Positions 35,582-45,534 of a stretch of 64,000 bases of DNA are shown here, in pieces. Made by a program: the position numbers and the translations under genes. Origin of the DNA: Microvirga makkahensis (lineage in GTDB: Bacteria > Pseudomonadota > Alphaproteobacteria > Rhizobiales > Beijerinckiaceae); assembly GCF_009830105.1 (NCBI RefSeq), contig NZ_WURB01000016.1, positions 25,904 to 89,903 on the forward strand, in the 5' to 3' direction. The notes under the pieces were generated by a model. The model was not told the origin of the DNA and searched no databases. It worked only from the letters and a program-made list of their open reading frames with translations. The number at the start of each line of letters is the position of its first letter. Position 1 is the first letter of the stretch.

Positions 35582-36322
35582 TCAGCGCTTCGGCTGAACG
35601 TAGATGTTCACCTCGAAATCGGTGTCCTGCGAATCCGTGAACTCGCTCACATATTCCTCGATGAAGGCGTCCTCGGCGACGATTTCCTTGATGTCGAGAT
35701 AGGCCGTGATCGTCTCGTAGGTGCCGTCGATCTCGTCGTAGGCATCCTTGTGCACGAAGCGGAGCGCCTTGCCCTCCGGCGTCTTGCCGAACTTGATGTC
35801 CGGCGTGAGCTCGGACTTGCCCTCCGGTACCTGCGCGACCGGGATCATCGTCTCGTATTTGAAGCCGTTGTCGTCCGTGTCCACGAAGATCGTCAGCGGG
35901 CGCCCCGCCGGAGGGATGCCGGCCTTCTTCAACTCGGCCTCGAGCTTGGCGACGGCGTTCTTGAGGTTGGTGAAGGCCTCGTCCCAGGTGCTGATGCCGG
36001 ACAGAACGGCAGCGGGCTTGGCGGTGAGGACGCCTTCCTCGATGCCCGTGGGATCGCTCGGGTTGGGGAAAAGCGTCGTGCGGGCAGCCTCCTGCGCAGG
36101 TGCGGGCGCTGCGGGAGCCGCCGGAGCCGGGGCAGGCTGGGCCGTCGCAGGCTGCTGCGGCTGAGCCGGCGCCTCCGGAGGGGACGTCGAGGGCTCGGAC
36201 GAGGCCGGAGCCGCCGGCGCGGGGTCGGCCGGAGACGGGCCGGGGGTCTGCGGCGCCTGCGCCAGAGACACGCTCGAGCAGAGGGCAAGCACAAGAACGA
36301 TATGGGAGGAGCGCAGCCGCAT
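35582..36322 (-). CDS. Secreted GyrI-like domain protein with Pro-rich linker
   Basis: A 246-residue protein with a signal peptide (HIVLVLALCSSVSLAQA), then a very Pro/Ala/Gln-rich linker of about 60 residues, then a globular part. The globular part (LTIFVDTDDNGFKYETMIPV, EIDGTYETITAYLDI, FEVNIYVQPKR) has the look of a GyrI/AraC effector-binding domain. Exported versions of this domain are unusual and have no set function. The start at 36322 gives the better signal peptide. Confidence 0.7.
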   Translation of the reverse strand: MRLRSSHIVLVLALCSSVSLAQAPQTPGPSPADPAPAAPASSEPSTSPPEAPAQPQQPATAQPAPAPAAPAAPAPAQEAARTTLFPNPSDPTGIEEGVLTAKPAAVLSGISTWDEAFTNLKNAVAKLEAELKKAGIPPAGRPLTIFVDTDDNGFKYETMIPVAQVPEGKSELTPDIKFGKTPEGKALRFVHKDAYDEIDGTYETITAYLDIKEIVAEDAFIEEYVSEFTDSQDTDFEVNIYVQPKR

Positions 36323-36486
36323 GGGAGAGTGCCTCAAGCCTCGAATCACGAAGGGATCAGAAGCCGGAGCATAGGGAGGTTTTGATCCCGTCGCGAGGGA
36401 CTCCGGAGGCTCCTGTGGAGGACGGATGGTAGCAGACTCGCGTCCCCCTCTCGCGGTTTTCCGAGTTTTCAGCCATATACGGCCTC

Positions 36487-37383
36487 ATGAGCGTCCCAAT
36501 GAGCCCCCTTGCGAACCACCGCTTCCTGAAGATGAACGGTCTCGGCAACGAGATCGCCGTGCTGGACCTGCGCGGCTCGCCCCACGTGGTGAGCGCGGCG
36601 GAGGCGCGCGCCATCGCGGCCGATCCCCTCTCGCGCTTCGACCAACTGATGGTGCTGCACGATCCGGTCTCCCCCGGCACGGACGCCTACATGCGCATCT
36701 ACAACACGGACGGTTCGGAATCCGGCGCCTGCGGCAACGGCACCCGCTGCGTTGCCTGGGCCATGCTGAGCGATCCGGTTATGAGCCGCCCGGCGCGCGA
36801 TACGCTGGTGCTCGAAACCAAGGCCGGGCTGCTGCCGGTGACGCCGGTTACCGACACGGTGTTCACCGTCGACATGGGTTCGCCGCGCCTCGATTGGAAC
36901 GAAATTCCCCTGCGCGACCCCTATCCGGATACCCGGGTCATCGCGACCGACACGTATCTGCCGGAGGCACCCGAGCTCCAGAACCCGTCGGCCGTCGGCA
37001 TGGGCAATCCGCACGCCATCTTCTGGGTGAAGGACGCCGCCGCTTACGACCTTGCCGCCATCGGCCCGAAGCTGGAGCACGATCCCGTTTTCCCCGAGCG
37101 GGCCAACATCTCCTTCGCTCAGGTCGAAAGCCCCGACCATGTGATCCTGCGGGTGTGGGAGCGCGGTGCGGGCGCCACCCGCGCCTGCGGCTCGGCCGCC
37201 TGCGCAACCCTGGTGGCGGGAGCCCGCAAGGGACTGACGGGCCGCAAGGCCACGATCACGCTTCCCGGCGGCGATCTCGTGATCGAATGGCGCGAGAGCG
37301 ACGACCACGTGCTCATGACCGGCGCGACGGAGCTGGAGCAAGAGGGCTTCCTCTCGCCTGCCCTCTTTGCGGGAGCCGCGTGA
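36487..37383 (+). CDS. dapF: Diaminopimelate epimerase
   Basis: A 298-residue cofactor-free epimerase converting LL- to meso-diaminopimelate for lysine and peptidoglycan synthesis. The two catalytic cysteines lie in [10 protein letters not shown] and [29 protein letters not shown] is the usual opening. The stop overlaps the mtaB start (TGATG), so the two genes are coupled. A different frame also runs open across this gene to mtaB but is not coding. Confidence 0.96.
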   Translation: MSVPMSPLANHRFLKMNGLGNEIAVLDLRGSPHVVSAAEARAIAADPLSRFDQLMVLHDPVSPGTDAYMRIYNTDGSESGACGNGTRCVAWAMLSDPVMSRPARDTLVLETKAGLLPVTPVTDTVFTVDMGSPRLDWNEIPLRDPYPDTRVIATDTYLPEAPELQNPSAVGMGNPHAIFWVKDAAAYDLAAIGPKLEHDPVFPERANISFAQVESPDHVILRVWERGAGATRACGSAACATLVAGARKGLTGRKATITLPGGDLVIEWRESDDHVLMTGATELEQEGFLSPALFAGAA

Positions 37384-38636
37384 TGAGCGTCGAAGTCGTC
37401 ACATTCGGATGCCGCCTCAACACCTACGAGTCGGAGGCCATGCAGCGCCACGCGGAAGAGGCTGGGCTCGGCGAGGTCGTCATCGTCAACACCTGCGCGG
37501 TGACCTCCGAGGCGACGCGCCAGGCGCGCCAGTCGATCCGCAAGATCGCGCGCGAAAAGCCCGATGCGCGCATCGTCGTGACGGGCTGCGCGGCGCAGGT
37601 CGAACCGGAAACCTTCGCCTCCATGCCGGAGGTTTCCCAAGTCATCGGCAACCACGAGAAGATGAAGGCCGAGACGTGGGGGGCCATGCGCGATTTCGGC
37701 GTGGGCGCCACGGAAAAGGTTCTCGTCAACGACATCATGGCGGTGAAGGAAACCGCCGTGCACCTCATCGACGGCATGCGCGGGCGAACCCGCGCCTTCG
37801 TGCAGGTGCAGAACGGCTGCGATCATCGCTGCACTTTCTGCATCATCCCTTATGGCCGCGGCAATTCCCGCTCCGTGCCCATGGGCGCGGTGGTAAGCCA
37901 GGTGCGGACCCTCGTGGAGCACGGCTCGCGGGAAGTGGTGCTCACCGGGGTCGACATCACGAGCTACGGCAAGGACCTGCCGGGCGAGCCGAAGCTCGGC
38001 ACGATGGTCAAGAGCCTTTTGCGCCACGTGCCGGAGCTGGAACGCCTTCGCATCTCCTCCATCGATTCGGTGGAGGCTGATGATGATCTCCTCGACGCAA
38101 TCGCCAACGAGAGCCGCCTGATGCCACATCTGCATCTCTCATTGCAGGCGGGCGACGACATGATCCTGAAGCGCATGAAGCGCCGTCACCTGCGAAACGA
38201 TGCCATCGCCTTCTGCGAGCAGGTGAAACGGCTTCGTCCCGACATGGTGTTCGGCGCGGACATCATCGCGGGCTTCCCGACGGAGACGGAAGAGATGTTC
38301 GCCCGCTCCCTCGACATCGTCGACGAGTGCAATCTCACGCATCTCCACGTCTTCCCCTTCTCACCGCGCCCCGGCACCCCCGCTGCGCGCATGCCGCAGG
38401 TAGCGCGCGACATCGTGAAGGACCGCGCGCGCCGCTTGCGCAAGAAAGGCGAGGCCGCGCTCGTCAAGCATCTCTCGGAGGAAGTGGGCGCGAAGCGCAA
38501 CGTGCTGATCGAGACAGGCCGGCTCGGCCGCACGGAAGGCTTTACGCTGGTGCGCTTTTCGGGCGAGGTGACGCCCGGAGAGATCGTGCCGGTCACCATC
38601 GCCGGCCATGACGGCAAGGAATTGCTGGCGGCGTGA
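37383..38636 (+). CDS. mtaB: tRNA t6A37 methylthiotransferase
   Basis: The 417-residue radical SAM enzyme converts t6A37 to ms2t6A37 in tRNAs reading ANN codons. The N-terminal UPF0004 domain holds cysteines in FGCRLNTYES, VNTCAVTSEA and VTGCAAQVE, the radical SAM motif is CDHRCTFCIIPYGRGNSRS, and a TRAM domain ends the protein (VLIETGRLGRTEGFTLVRF). It overlaps dapF by one base, the common order in alphaproteobacteria. Confidence 0.95.
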   Translation: MSVEVVTFGCRLNTYESEAMQRHAEEAGLGEVVIVNTCAVTSEATRQARQSIRKIAREKPDARIVVTGCAAQVEPETFASMPEVSQVIGNHEKMKAETWGAMRDFGVGATEKVLVNDIMAVKETAVHLIDGMRGRTRAFVQVQNGCDHRCTFCIIPYGRGNSRSVPMGAVVSQVRTLVEHGSREVVLTGVDITSYGKDLPGEPKLGTMVKSLLRHVPELERLRISSIDSVEADDDLLDAIANESRLMPHLHLSLQAGDDMILKRMKRRHLRNDAIAFCEQVKRLRPDMVFGADIIAGFPTETEEMFARSLDIVDECNLTHLHVFPFSPRPGTPAARMPQVARDIVKDRARRLRKKGEAALVKHLSEEVGAKRNVLIETGRLGRTEGFTLVRFSGEVTPGEIVPVTIAGHDGKELLAA

Positions 38637-38698
38637 CCTTGAACGTAGCGCGCCTGGCGCTTACGGCCCCCATTCCCTCCTCTCGTCACGGCCTCCCG

Positions 38699-38778
38699 CG
38701 TCATGGCCCGGCCATGACGAACGGACACGCGCGACGCTTCGGTGAAGCGTCATCGCCGGCACGGGGCCGGTGATGACG
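38699..38778. repeat. Dispersed GTCAT/CCGG palindromic repeat, copy 6
   Basis: Inverted orientation relative to copies 1, 4 and 5: CGTCATGGCCCGGCCATGACG comes first and TCATCGCCGGCACGGGGCCGGTGATGACG last. It lies between the convergent mtaB and RluA-type genes. Confidence 0.7.
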
Positions 38779-38806
38779 CGAGAGAGGGGGATGACGAGAG
38801 TATGCC

Positions 38807-39508
38807 TCATCCCAGCTCGGCCGCGCCGCCCGGAACGACGCCGCACGCGGCTACCCGCTCGCGCATGTGTTCGGGCACCGGCGCCTCCACGAGGATCGGC
38901 GGCTTCTTCAGGTAAAGCGGCACGCTCACGCTGCGGGCATGGAGATGCAGGCCCGGACCATGAAACCGCGGAGCGGAGCCGTAGATGGGATCGCCCAGGA
39001 TCGGGAAGCCCATGGCCGCGCAATGGACGCGCAGCTGGTGGGTGCGGCCGGTGACGGGGCAGAGCTCGACGAGAGTGAGACCTTCCGCACGGCCGAGCAC
39101 CCGCCATTTCGTCAGCGAAGGCTGCCCCTTCGGGTCCACCTTCATCCACCAGCCGCGATCCGGCGATTTCGGTGCGAGCGGAAGGTCGATCTCGCCCTCC
39201 TCCGCTTCCGGTCCGCCCTCGACCACGGCCCAATAGAGCTTGTCGACCTCACCCTTGCGAAAAAGCTCGTTGAGGCGGGCGACGGCCTTCGGGTGACGGC
39301 CCAGGATCAGGCAGCCCGAGGTGTCCTTGTCGAGGCGGTGCGCTACTTCCGGACGGCGGGGCAGCCCGAAGCGCAGGGAATCGAGGTGATGAAACAAGGT
39401 CTCCCCACCCTTGGGGCCGGGATGCACCGGCAAGCCGGCAGGTTTGTCGATCACGAGCATCAGGGCATCGCGATAGAGCAATCGGGACACTATCTCTTCT
39501 GCTTTCAT
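38807..39508 (-). CDS. RluA family pseudouridine synthase
   Basis: A 233-residue enzyme isomerising uridine to pseudouridine in rRNA or tRNA. The catalytic aspartate is in EVAHRLDKDTSGCLILGR; the preceding MLVIDKPAGLPVHPGPKGG is the family opening and GRTHQLRVHCAAMGFPILGDPIYG follows. No S4 domain is present, as in the RluA-F short subgroup. The frame is open further upstream into the repeat element at 39521-39655, but the ATG at 39508 fits the family. The exact RNA target is not predictable. Confidence 0.9.
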   Translation of the reverse strand: MKAEEIVSRLLYRDALMLVIDKPAGLPVHPGPKGGETLFHHLDSLRFGLPRRPEVAHRLDKDTSGCLILGRHPKAVARLNELFRKGEVDKLYWAVVEGGPEAEEGEIDLPLAPKSPDRGWWMKVDPKGQPSLTKWRVLGRAEGLTLVELCPVTGRTHQLRVHCAAMGFPILGDPIYGSAPRFHGPGLHLHARSVSVPLYLKKPPILVEAPVPEHMRERVAACGVVPGGAAELG

Positions 39509-39520
39509 GGTGCCTCGGCT

Positions 39521-39655
39521 AGAGCATCGGACCCGAAAGTGGAACCCACTTTTGGGACTGATCCGATGTTCGAGCCTCGCGCAGGCGCATCGTTCGGAGC
39601 GGACCCGTAGAGCCGCGCCGGTGAAAACTGGATCCACTTTTCCGCTCGATGCGCT
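39521..39655. repeat. Composite double-hairpin intergenic element, copy 2
   Basis: Same two-part plan as 3198-3301 but diverged. Part one runs AGAGCATCGGACCCGAAAGTGG to CCACTTTTGGG...TCCGATGTTC with a 5-base asymmetry. Part two has GCGCATCG and AGCGGA facing TCCGCT and CGATGCGC at its far end. It fills the gap between the divergent RluA-type gene and ftsY. Confidence 0.75.
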
Positions 39656-39708
39656 ATGGAGGCATCGACGTGAAATCAAGCACACGCGTTGACGAGGCAA
39701 AGCACAGC

Positions 39709-41070
39709 ATGGCCGAGAACAAGCCCGGTTTCTTCTCCCGTCTCTTCGGGCGCAAGGCCGAAACCCAGCCCGAGCCTGCGTCGCAAACGCCGCAGGCCGG
39801 AGGCGAGCCGGAGGCCATGCCCTCCCCGCCCGCGACCGGTGCGGACGATCTGGCAGCGGCTCCCTCCACGGTGACCACCGCCTCGCCCGATACGCCGGAG
39901 GCGCGCAAGACGCCTGCCGAACTCGCGGGAGCCGACCTGCAGCCGGTGGAGACGGTCGACCCCGAAGGCGGCAACCCGAGGGAGCCGATCCCGCGTATCG
40001 AGACAGAGAGTGGCCCCGAGCCGCGCCCGGACATGGCGGAGGCTGACAAGCCGACCCCGGAGGCCCTCGAGCCCGAGCCTGTTCTCGAGCGCGAGCCTGT
40101 CGTTGAGGCCCGGCCGGCTCCCGAGATGACAGCCCCGGCGGAGAAGCGCGGCTGGTGGCAACGCCTGACGGAGGGCATGCGCCGCACCTCCTCGTCCCTG
40201 TCCGAGAGCGTCACCGGGCTCTTCACGAAGCGCAAGCTGGACGATGCTACCCTTCAGGATCTGGAGGATGCGCTGATCCAGGCCGATCTCGGCGTGCCCA
40301 CCGCCATGCGGATCACCGAGGCGATCTCGGCCGGGCGCTACAACAAGGAGATCTCCCCACAGGAGGTGCGCAGCATTCTCGCCAGCGAAGTCGAGAAGAC
40401 CTTGCAGCCCGTGGCTCGGGCGCTTCAGATCGACCGCGCGAAAAAGCCCTTCGTGATCCTCATGGTCGGCGTGAACGGGGCTGGCAAGACCACCACCATC
40501 GGCAAGCTGAGCCAGAAGTTCCGGCAACAGGGCCTCAAGGTGATGCTGGCGGCGGGCGATACCTTCCGCGCCGCCGCCATCGAGCAGCTCAAGGTTTGGG
40601 GCGAGCGGGTCGGCGCGCCGGTTCTCGCCCGCGAGCAGGGCGCTGACGCGGCCGGTCTCGCCTTCGACGCTCTTCAGGAGGCCAAGGCCAACGACACGGA
40701 CGTGCTGCTCATCGACACGGCCGGCCGCCTCCAGAACAAGGCCGGGCTCATGGCGGAGCTTGAGAAGATCGTACGCGTGATCAAGAAGTTCGACGAAAGC
40801 GCGCCCCATGCCACGCTCCTCGTGCTCGACGCCACCGTGGGTCAGAACGCGATGAGCCAGGTCGAGCTGTTCCAGAAGGTGGCGGGCGTGACGGGCCTCG
40901 TGATGACCAAGCTCGACGGCACGGCCCGCGGCGGCATCCTGGTGGCGCTCGCCGCCAAGTTCGGCCTGCCGGTCCACTTCATCGGCGTCGGTGAAGGGGT
41001 GGAGGACCTGGAGCCTTTCACCGCAGGGGATTTCGCAAAAGCCATTGCCGGGATAGAAGCAAATCCATGA
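39709..41070 (+). CDS. ftsY: Signal recognition particle receptor FtsY
   Basis: A 453-residue GTPase that receives the SRP-ribosome complex at the membrane. After [11 protein letters not shown] comes an acidic Glu/Pro-rich A domain of about 130 residues, then the NG domain with [16 protein letters not shown] (P-loop), [14 protein letters not shown] and [10 protein letters not shown]. The ATG at 39709 is used; an upstream ATG at 39649 lies in the repeat element. ispZ overlaps its 3' end by 4 bases. Confidence 0.96.
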   Translation: MAENKPGFFSRLFGRKAETQPEPASQTPQAGGEPEAMPSPPATGADDLAAAPSTVTTASPDTPEARKTPAELAGADLQPVETVDPEGGNPREPIPRIETESGPEPRPDMAEADKPTPEALEPEPVLEREPVVEARPAPEMTAPAEKRGWWQRLTEGMRRTSSSLSESVTGLFTKRKLDDATLQDLEDALIQADLGVPTAMRITEAISAGRYNKEISPQEVRSILASEVEKTLQPVARALQIDRAKKPFVILMVGVNGAGKTTTIGKLSQKFRQQGLKVMLAAGDTFRAAAIEQLKVWGERVGAPVLAREQGADAAGLAFDALQEAKANDTDVLLIDTAGRLQNKAGLMAELEKIVRVIKKFDESAPHATLLVLDATVGQNAMSQVELFQKVAGVTGLVMTKLDGTARGGILVALAAKFGLPVHFIGVGEGVEDLEPFTAGDFAKAIAGIEANP

Positions 41071-41663
41071 CCGACCAAAAGCGCCTTCCGCCTCTTCTCA
41101 AGCTTGCCCTCGAACTCGGGCCGCTCGCCCTCTTCTTCGTCGCTAACGCCTATGCGGACCGGTTCGGCTTCGCGGAAGGCCAGCGGATCTTCGCGGCGAC
41201 CGCCCTTTTCATCGGCGCGACGGTCCTGGCCCTTACCGTCTCCTATGGCCTCCTGCGCAAGCTGCCGATCATGCCGATGGTCTCAGGCGTGGTGGTGGTG
41301 GTGTTCGGCGGGCTCACGCTCTTCCTGCAGGACGAGACCTTCATCAAGCTCAAGCCCACCATCGTGAATACGATGTTCGGCGCGATCCTTCTGGGCGGCC
41401 TCTATTTCCGCAAGCCCCTGCTCGAGATCGTTCTCGACAGCGTGTTCGAGCTGACCGAGGAAGGCTGGCGCAAGCTCACCCTTCGCTGGGCGCTCTTCTT
41501 CTTCGCGCTCGCCGCACTCAACGAGATCGTCTGGCGCACCCAGACCACGGATTTTTGGGTGAGCTTCAAGGTTTTCGGCATCATGCCGCTCACCATCGCC
41601 TTCGCCCTCGCGCAGACGCCGCTGCTGTTGCGTCACGAGGTGAAGAAGACCGAGGAAGTCTGA
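41067..41663 (+). CDS. ispZ: Septation protein A / YciB-type membrane protein
   Basis: A 198-residue inner-membrane protein with about five helices. [23 protein letters not shown] and [21 protein letters not shown] are the YciB/IspZ signature. The family is linked to septation and cell-envelope synthesis but its biochemistry is unclear. The start overlaps ftsY by 4 bases, the usual alphaproteobacterial pair. Confidence 0.93.
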   Translation: MTDQKRLPPLLKLALELGPLALFFVANAYADRFGFAEGQRIFAATALFIGATVLALTVSYGLLRKLPIMPMVSGVVVVVFGGLTLFLQDETFIKLKPTIVNTMFGAILLGGLYFRKPLLEIVLDSVFELTEEGWRKLTLRWALFFFALAALNEIVWRTQTTDFWVSFKVFGIMPLTIAFALAQTPLLLRHEVKKTEEV

Positions 41664-41670
41664 TTTTCCT

Positions 41671-41757
41671 GTCGCCACCGGCCTCGTGCCGGCAATCCCG
41701 ATCATCTGAAGCGCCGCGCCTTCCCGGTCGGGGACCGGGACGAGACCGGCCATGACG
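41671..41757. repeat. Dispersed GTCAT/CCGG palindromic repeat, copy 7
   Basis: GTCGCCACCGGCCTCGTGCCGGCAATC, spacer with GCGCCGCGCCTTC, then GGTCGGGGACCGGGACGAGACCGGCCATGACG. Located between the convergent ispZ and cyclase genes. Confidence 0.7.
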
Positions 41758-41776
41758 AGCGCGGGTGCGGCGATCC

Positions 41777-43177
41777 TCATCCGGCCGGCTTCATCAGAAC
41801 CACGCTGCGGGTGACGCCGGGCAAGGGCTCGCACGCCACCTCGATCCAGGAGCCCTCCTCGCCCGCTTCCCGCACCGTCTCCGCCGAGGCCAGCATCTCG
41901 CAGCCGACGCTCTTGGTGGCCTGCTCGATGCGCGAGGCGATGTTTACCGTCTCGCCCACCACCGTGAATTCAAGGCGGCTTTCGTCCCCCACCACGCCGC
42001 AGAAGACCTCGCCCGTGTGAATGCCGATGCCGATGCGCACGGGCGGATCGAAACGGCGCTTGGCGTTCCAGCGCGCAATGAGCCGAAGCAGCGTTCGGCC
42101 GCAATCGAGTGCGCGCTTCGCATCGTCGTCGCCCGCGCCCGGCACGCCGAAGAGGATGAGCGCGCCGTCTCCGGTGAACTTGTCGATGACGCCGCCGTGG
42201 CGGCTCGCGGCCCTCAGGACCCGGCGGCGGAACGAAGTGATGAAAATGGCGAGCTGGGCGGGATCCATGGTCTCGCCGAAATGGGTGGAGGCGCGCATGT
42301 CCATGAAGAGAACCGTGACGCGGGCGCGCCGTCCCCGCCTCAAGGACGCGAAGGCCTGCTCGGTGAGAACGGGCGCGAGCTCGCGCGGCAGATAGCGGGT
42401 GAGATTGACGCGCATGGTGGTCTCCCGCACCGTCCGCTCCAGCAGAATGCGCCCCTGGCGCGCGACGAGGATGAGGATCAGCGCCAGCGACAGGATCATG
42501 GAGAGACGCACCAGATTGGCCTGATCGGAAAACACGGCGTTGATCTGGGACAGATCCTCCCGCCGCTCGTCGGGGGTCAGGGCCTCGCCGCCGAAGGCGA
42601 GAAACGACAGGCCGACCACGTAGATGAGCGCAACCATCACCTGAAGGCGCGGCTGATAGTGAATGGCCACCGCGGCAAGCGTGATGGGCACGACCCAGAC
42701 CACGGGAAACACTGCAAAGAGCCCGCCGGGCACGCCCAACCCCCAATGGCTGTAGGCGAGATTTCCAAGGATCAGGAGCGCATCGAGCACCGCCGTGAAG
42801 ACAGGAAGCCTGTCCACCGCCATGCGCTTCGAGGCCAGCCAGGCGCCTCCCCATCCGAGAGCGCCGAAGAGAGCCAGCGTCACCTCCGCCGCCGCGATCT
42901 GCTTGGTTGCCATGGGATTGACGGGCTGGACGCCGTGGGCCGCCAGCAGCACCGCGATGAACAGGATTCCCGCCACGACGATGCGGACCATTCCGGCCCG
43001 CTGGAGCGCGCCCGTATCCGCCTCGCGGATCAGGCGGGTCGTGGCATCGCTCGATTCCCAGACCCTGCGCCTTCTGCGGAGGGAGCTCCAGACCGATCGG
43101 ATGGGCGAGGAATGGTCCACGGGGTTCTTTTCGTTTGGGCTTCGGTCTATCAACGGCAAGAGCCTGGCGGACAGCAT
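41777..43177 (-). CDS. Membrane adenylate/guanylate cyclase (class III)
   Basis: A 466-residue protein. Residues about 60-240 hold six hydrophobic helices, followed by a class III cyclase domain: ARVTVLFMDMRASTHFGE with the first metal aspartate, RHGGVIDKFTGDGALILFG with the second, and a later EFTVVGETVNIASRIEQATK that carries the transition-state region. It probably makes cAMP in response to a membrane signal. The first 50 residues are Arg-rich and cytoplasmic. A plus-strand frame of 484 codons runs over it but is not coding. Confidence 0.9.
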   Translation of the reverse strand: MLSARLLPLIDRSPNEKNPVDHSSPIRSVWSSLRRRRRVWESSDATTRLIREADTGALQRAGMVRIVVAGILFIAVLLAAHGVQPVNPMATKQIAAAEVTLALFGALGWGGAWLASKRMAVDRLPVFTAVLDALLILGNLAYSHWGLGVPGGLFAVFPVVWVVPITLAAVAIHYQPRLQVMVALIYVVGLSFLAFGGEALTPDERREDLSQINAVFSDQANLVRLSMILSLALILILVARQGRILLERTVRETTMRVNLTRYLPRELAPVLTEQAFASLRRGRRARVTVLFMDMRASTHFGETMDPAQLAIFITSFRRRVLRAASRHGGVIDKFTGDGALILFGVPGAGDDDAKRALDCGRTLLRLIARWNAKRRFDPPVRIGIGIHTGEVFCGVVGDESRLEFTVVGETVNIASRIEQATKSVGCEMLASAETVREAGEEGSWIEVACEPLPGVTRSVVLMKPAG

Positions 43178-43226
43178 TGTCCGTCAATTCAGGCCAAAGC
43201 ATGCCCGCTGAAGGAATAAATGGCTC

Positions 43227-43703
43227 ATGACCGAGACCTCTCAAGCCATCGTGATCTATGTGGATGCCGATGCCTGCCCGGTGAAGAACGAGGTCTACAG
43301 GGTGGCCGAGCGCCACCGGGTGAAGGTCTTCGTGGTGGCGAACGCTTTCCTGATGGTGCCGCAAAGCCCGTTGATCGAGCGCGTGGTGGTGAGTTCGGGA
43401 TTCGACGCGGCGGATGATTGGATCGCCGAGCGGGCGCGGCGCGGCGCCGTGGTGATCACCGCCGACATTCCGCTGGCCCATCGCTGCGTGGGCGCGGGCG
43501 CGGACGTGATCGGCCCCACCGGAAAACCCTTCACGGAAGCCTCCATCGGCATGGCGCTCGCAACCCGCAACCTGATGGAGGACCTGCGCGCCATGGGCGA
43601 TGCGAGCGGCGGCCCGAAACCGTTTTCGCAGAAGGACCGCTCGGCCTTTCTCTCGGCTCTGGACGTCGCGATCAACCGCCTCAAGCGCGCGGGATTTGCC
43701 TGA
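43227..43703 (+). CDS. YaiI/YqxD family protein (DUF188)
   Basis: A 158-residue protein of the DUF188 family. [23 protein letters not shown] is the diagnostic opening with PIN-like acidic residues, and [21 protein letters not shown] and [11 protein letters not shown] follow. A PIN-like nuclease fold is predicted; no activity is established. It overlaps ccmG, which converges on it, by 23 bases. Confidence 0.92.
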   Translation: MTETSQAIVIYVDADACPVKNEVYRVAERHRVKVFVVANAFLMVPQSPLIERVVVSSGFDAADDWIAERARRGAVVITADIPLAHRCVGAGADVIGPTGKPFTEASIGMALATRNLMEDLRAMGDASGGPKPFSQKDRSAFLSALDVAINRLKRAGFA

Positions 43704-44259
43704 GGCGCTCCTTGAAGGCTTCCAAATTGTCCGGGGTCAGCGGACCGATATGCTTGTGGCGGATCGTGCCGTCGGGACCCACGATGAAGGTTTCCGGCAC
43801 TCCGTAGACTCCCCAGTCGATGGAGGCGCGGCCGTTCGGATCGACTCCGACGGCACTGAAGGGATTGCCGAGAGCGCCGAGAAAGCGGCGGGCATTGTCC
43901 GGATCGTCCTTCTGGTTGATGCCCACCAGCCGCACGGACGGGTCCTTGGCCAGTTCCATGAGAAGCGGGTGCTCCTGGCGGCAGGGGGCGCACCAGGACG
44001 CCCAGACGTTCACGATGGTGATGCGGCCCTTCAGATCCTCGTTGGAAAAGCCCGGCACGGGCTTGCCGTCGGCCGTGAGGCCCTCGAGCGGCGCGAGATC
44101 GAAAGTGGGAACCGGCTTGTTGAGCAATGCCGAGGGAAGCTGGGACGGGTCTCTGCCGGGCATGAGGCCAGGAATGAACAATCCGGCCACGATGGCCAGG
44201 AAAATGACCAGGGGCAGGATGAAGATCAGCCGCGAGCGCGGCGCAGTTGCCTCAGCCAC
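43681..44259 (-). CDS. ccmG: Cytochrome c maturation thioredoxin CcmG/DsbE
   Basis: A 192-residue membrane-anchored thioredoxin that keeps apocytochrome c cysteines reduced for haem attachment. One N-terminal helix ([18 protein letters not shown]) is followed by the thioredoxin fold with [14 protein letters not shown] and [13 protein letters not shown]. It overlaps ccmD by 8 bases and is the last gene of the ccmC-ccmD-ccmG run. Confidence 0.95.
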   Translation of the reverse strand: MAEATAPRSRLIFILPLVIFLAIVAGLFIPGLMPGRDPSQLPSALLNKPVPTFDLAPLEGLTADGKPVPGFSNEDLKGRITIVNVWASWCAPCRQEHPLLMELAKDPSVRLVGINQKDDPDNARRFLGALGNPFSAVGVDPNGRASIDWGVYGVPETFIVGPDGTIRHKHIGPLTPDNLEAFKERLRQIPRA

Positions 44260-44407
44260 GGCGGGACCTCCGGCTGACGCCGCGGGATTCGAGCTCGGCG
44301 AGCGCGCGCACCTGCGCGCGATGATCGATCACGGCGCGCACGATCAGGCCTGCGATCACCAGCGCCGTCAACACATAGGAAGTGACGATGAAGAAGGTGT
44401 GCGTCAT
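44252..44407 (-). CDS. ccmD: Haem exporter protein CcmD
   Basis: A 51-residue single-helix protein (FFIVTSYVLTALVIAGLIVRAVI with a basic tail RAQVRALAELESRG), the classic CcmD form that releases haem-loaded CcmE from the CcmABC complex. Its start overlaps the ccmC stop (TGATG) and it overlaps ccmG. It is too short for many automated gene calls. Confidence 0.9.
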   Translation of the reverse strand: MTHTFFIVTSYVLTALVIAGLIVRAVIDHRAQVRALAELESRGVSRRSRRG

Positions 44408-45147
44408 CAGGCGGCCCGGGCGTCGAGGCGCTCGGCCTCGAGGAGGTTGAGTGTGCGCACGCGGCGGCGCAGGATTTCCGTGCGGATGCCCGACAGATGC
44501 AGCGCCACGCCCATGAGGGTGAAGGCGACGGCCATGACGAGCAGTGGCACGAGCATGGAGGTGTGGATCGTCGGCCCCCCGAGGCGGAACACGGAAGCCG
44601 GCTGATGGAGCGTGTTCCACCAGTCGACGGAGAACTTCACGATGGGCACGTTCACGGCGCCCACGAGGGTGAGGATGGATACGGCGCGCGCAGCACGATT
44701 CGGCTCCTCGATGGCGCGCCAGAGGGCCAGAATGCCGAGATAGACGAGCAGCATCACCAGCATGGAGGTGAGGCGCGCATCCCATTGCCAGTAGGTGCCC
44801 CACATGGGCTTGCCCCAGAGCGAGCCGGTGACGAGGCAGATGAACGTGAAAGCCGCCCCGATGGGCGCCGCCGCCTTCTGCGACACGTCCGCGAGCGGAT
44901 GCCGCCACACGAGGGTGCCGAGCGCCGACGAGGCCATGATCATGTAGAAGAACAGGGACAGCCATGCGGCAGGCACGTGGATATACATGATCTTGACCGT
45001 CTCACCCTGCTGGTAGTCGGCGGGCGCGACGAACCAGACGAGATAGAGGCCAATGCCGAAAAGAAGCACGGCCAAGCCCGCCATCCAGGGCAGAAGGGTG
45101 CCGCTGAGGGTCATGAAGCGCGTCGGATTGGCAAGCTCACGGATCAT
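44407..45147 (-). CDS. ccmC: Haem ABC transporter permease CcmC
   Basis: A 246-residue protein with six transmembrane helices. The tryptophan-rich haem-handling motif is WGTYWQWDARLTSMLVML. CcmC transfers haem to CcmE. The start at 45147 fits the family's usual start (xxLANPTRF); an ATG at 45171 is possible. It is separated from ccmA-ccmB by an oppositely oriented peptidase gene, which breaks the usual ccmABCDG order. Confidence 0.94.
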   Translation of the reverse strand: MIRELANPTRFMTLSGTLLPWMAGLAVLLFGIGLYLVWFVAPADYQQGETVKIMYIHVPAAWLSLFFYMIMASSALGTLVWRHPLADVSQKAAAPIGAAFTFICLVTGSLWGKPMWGTYWQWDARLTSMLVMLLVYLGILALWRAIEEPNRAARAVSILTLVGAVNVPIVKFSVDWWNTLHQPASVFRLGGPTIHTSMLVPLLVMAVAFTLMGVALHLSGIRTEILRRRVRTLNLLEAERLDARAA

Positions 45148-45311
45148 ATGCACGATGTAGCGGCCTTGCATCGCGCCTGCAACGAGACAAAGCACGCGTC
45201 GAATAACGATTTCGCCAGGATGACCGATCTTTAAGCGCCGGGGACCGCTCCGGCAATCCGGTTCGTCCGTGCGTCCAGGGTGCAAGCATCGCGCCCGGCA
45301 CGCCCTCCCCC

Positions 45312-45402
45312 CGCCATGGCCGGGACAGCCCCGGTCATCCCGATCCGAAAACTGCAGTGCCTGATGGTAGCGGGATCACCGGCACGAGGCCGGTGATGGC
45401 GG
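45312..45402. repeat. Dispersed GTCAT/CCGG palindromic repeat, copy 8
   Basis: Inverted orientation: CCATGGCCGGGACAGCCCCGGTCATCCCGATC, spacer, GGGATCACCGGCACGAGGCCGGTGATGGC. It lies in the 387-base divergent gap between ccmC and the M23 peptidase gene, which holds no other recognised feature. Confidence 0.7.
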
Positions 45403-45534
45403 AGGAGAGGATAGGGATGGCGAGGTATATCGGGGAGACGAGGCGGATGCTTCCTCCTGCCGGAACGAGCCGATCATGCCTTTCATTCGGCATGGAACGA
45501 GCTATGGTTTCGCATCCGTGTTGCGGAGCACGCC

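Noticed and set aside
36426..37382. Upstream part of a 736-codon plus frame running into mtaB
   Set aside because: It covers dapF in another frame. MtaB family sequence begins only at the ATG at 37383.
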